Source of the DNA: an uncultured Paraprevotella sp.
Lineage (GTDB): Bacteria > Bacteroidota > Bacteroidia > Bacteroidales > Bacteroidaceae
Direction of reading: 5' to 3'
Length of the DNA: 6,320 nucleotides
Assembly: GCA_900770805.1 (NCBI GenBank)
Contig: CAAGLP010000181.1
Coordinates: forward strand, 1-6,320
Positions 5,860 through 6,320 of this stretch are shown here, piece after piece. The stretch's first letter is position 1, and every line of letters starts with the position of its first letter. A program made the translations under genes and the position numbers. The notes beneath the pieces were generated by a model, which had not been told where the DNA came from, searched no databases, and was given only the letters and a program-made list of their open reading frames with translations.

Positions 5860-6320
5860 ATGAAGAAGACATCCATTATTGCCGCTATGCTATTAGCAAT
5901 CATTATTTGCTGTACGATATGGAGTGTTATCAAGTCTACGAGTATTTATAAGCAAGAAGACTTTAAAAGAACTTCCGATACCATAATAGTACACATGCCT
6001 ATAACACCCTATGTAGAACCGCTTAGGGAAAATTCTGCTCACGGCAAAACCTTACAAGACATGATTGATGGTTTAGATAAGGATGTCAACAGAATTGGCG
6101 TTTGGGAAATGATTCCAGACCTTGCATACACCGTGATATTTGAGGAAGACGGGAAATATTTCATGCAGGACATTTATATGGACAGATGCAAGTTCGGTGA
6201 CAAGGAAGAATTAAAGAAAACAGGGACATACACATACCGATTTATGGAAGACAACGGAGAGTCTTTCGTTATCAAAGGCGAAATGCTATTCGGATACTCT
6301 AACGGAGCATTGGCTTGCAA
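5860..6320 (+). CDS. Membrane-anchored protein of unknown function, cut off by the window end
   Basis: The frame opens at ATG 5860 and stays open for 153 codons to the window edge, so the C-terminus is missing. AGGA four bases before the ATG is a modest ribosome site. The N-terminus MKKTSIIAAMLLAIIICCTI is a signal anchor or signal peptide; Cys17 and Cys18 do not sit in a good lipobox. A polar linker follows, then a segment with alternating hydrophobic and charged residues (VNRIGVWEMIPDLAYTVIFE, then KYFMQDIYMD, TYTYRFMED, SFVIKGEMLF). This pattern suggests a beta-sheet domain facing the periplasm or lumen, resembling beta-rich small secreted proteins of Bacteroidales. I do not recognise a family. 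Composition is AT-rich, like the divergent neighbour. A shared role with that neighbour is possible but unproven. Confidence 0.75.
   Translation, partial: MKKTSIIAAMLLAIIICCTIWSVIKSTSIYKQEDFKRTSDTIIVHMPITPYVEPLRENSAHGKTLQDMIDGLDKDVNRIGVWEMIPDLAYTVIFEEDGKYFMQDIYMDRCKFGDKEELKKTGTYTYRFMEDNGESFVIKGEMLFGYSNGALAC

Overview
The window looks like a chromosomal segment from a Bacteroidales bacterium, most likely Prevotella or a close relative. The evidence is a GH95-type secreted glycosidase, lipoprotein-like N-termini, near absence of Shine-Dalgarno sites, and promoters that fit the Bacteroidetes primary-sigma pattern (TTTG, 19-21 bases, TAnnTTTG). The genus is inferred from general style only.

Layout. 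Positions 1-140 are a leader region with a promoter. Positions 141-2645 (+) encode an exported GH95 family alpha-L-fucosidase. It converges on a three-gene minus-strand operon, and a strong symmetrical hairpin (2671-2709) sits between the two. In transcription order the operon is an EamA/DMT-family transporter (4601-3636), a small exported, probably lipid-anchored rhodanese-domain protein (3621-3220), and a hotdog-fold acyl-CoA thioesterase (3174-2740). Positions 4641-4832 are a gene-free spacer with two adjacent hairpins and a degenerate 22-base repeat. Upstream of it lies another minus-strand gene (5609-4833), a three-helix membrane protein with an extracytoplasmic domain of unknown function. 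A divergent promoter region (5610-5859) separates it from a plus-strand gene starting at 5860. That last gene encodes a membrane-anchored protein of unknown function and runs off the window end.

The fucosidase would release alpha-linked L-fucose (or possibly L-galactose) from host glycans or plant polysaccharides in the periplasm or at the cell surface. No SusC/SusD or other polysaccharide-utilisation genes are visible. The EamA-rhodanese-thioesterase operon has no obvious shared pathway. Base composition falls from about 53-55% GC in sampled blocks of the fucosidase and transporter to about 32-33% in sampled blocks of the two unknown membrane proteins. The right third may therefore be a more variable or acquired region.

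I found no clear new defence, mobile or RNA-guided system. The items most worth a second look are the structured spacer at 4695-4814, the two unknown membrane-anchored proteins and their divergent promoter, and the altered active-site loop of the GH95 enzyme.
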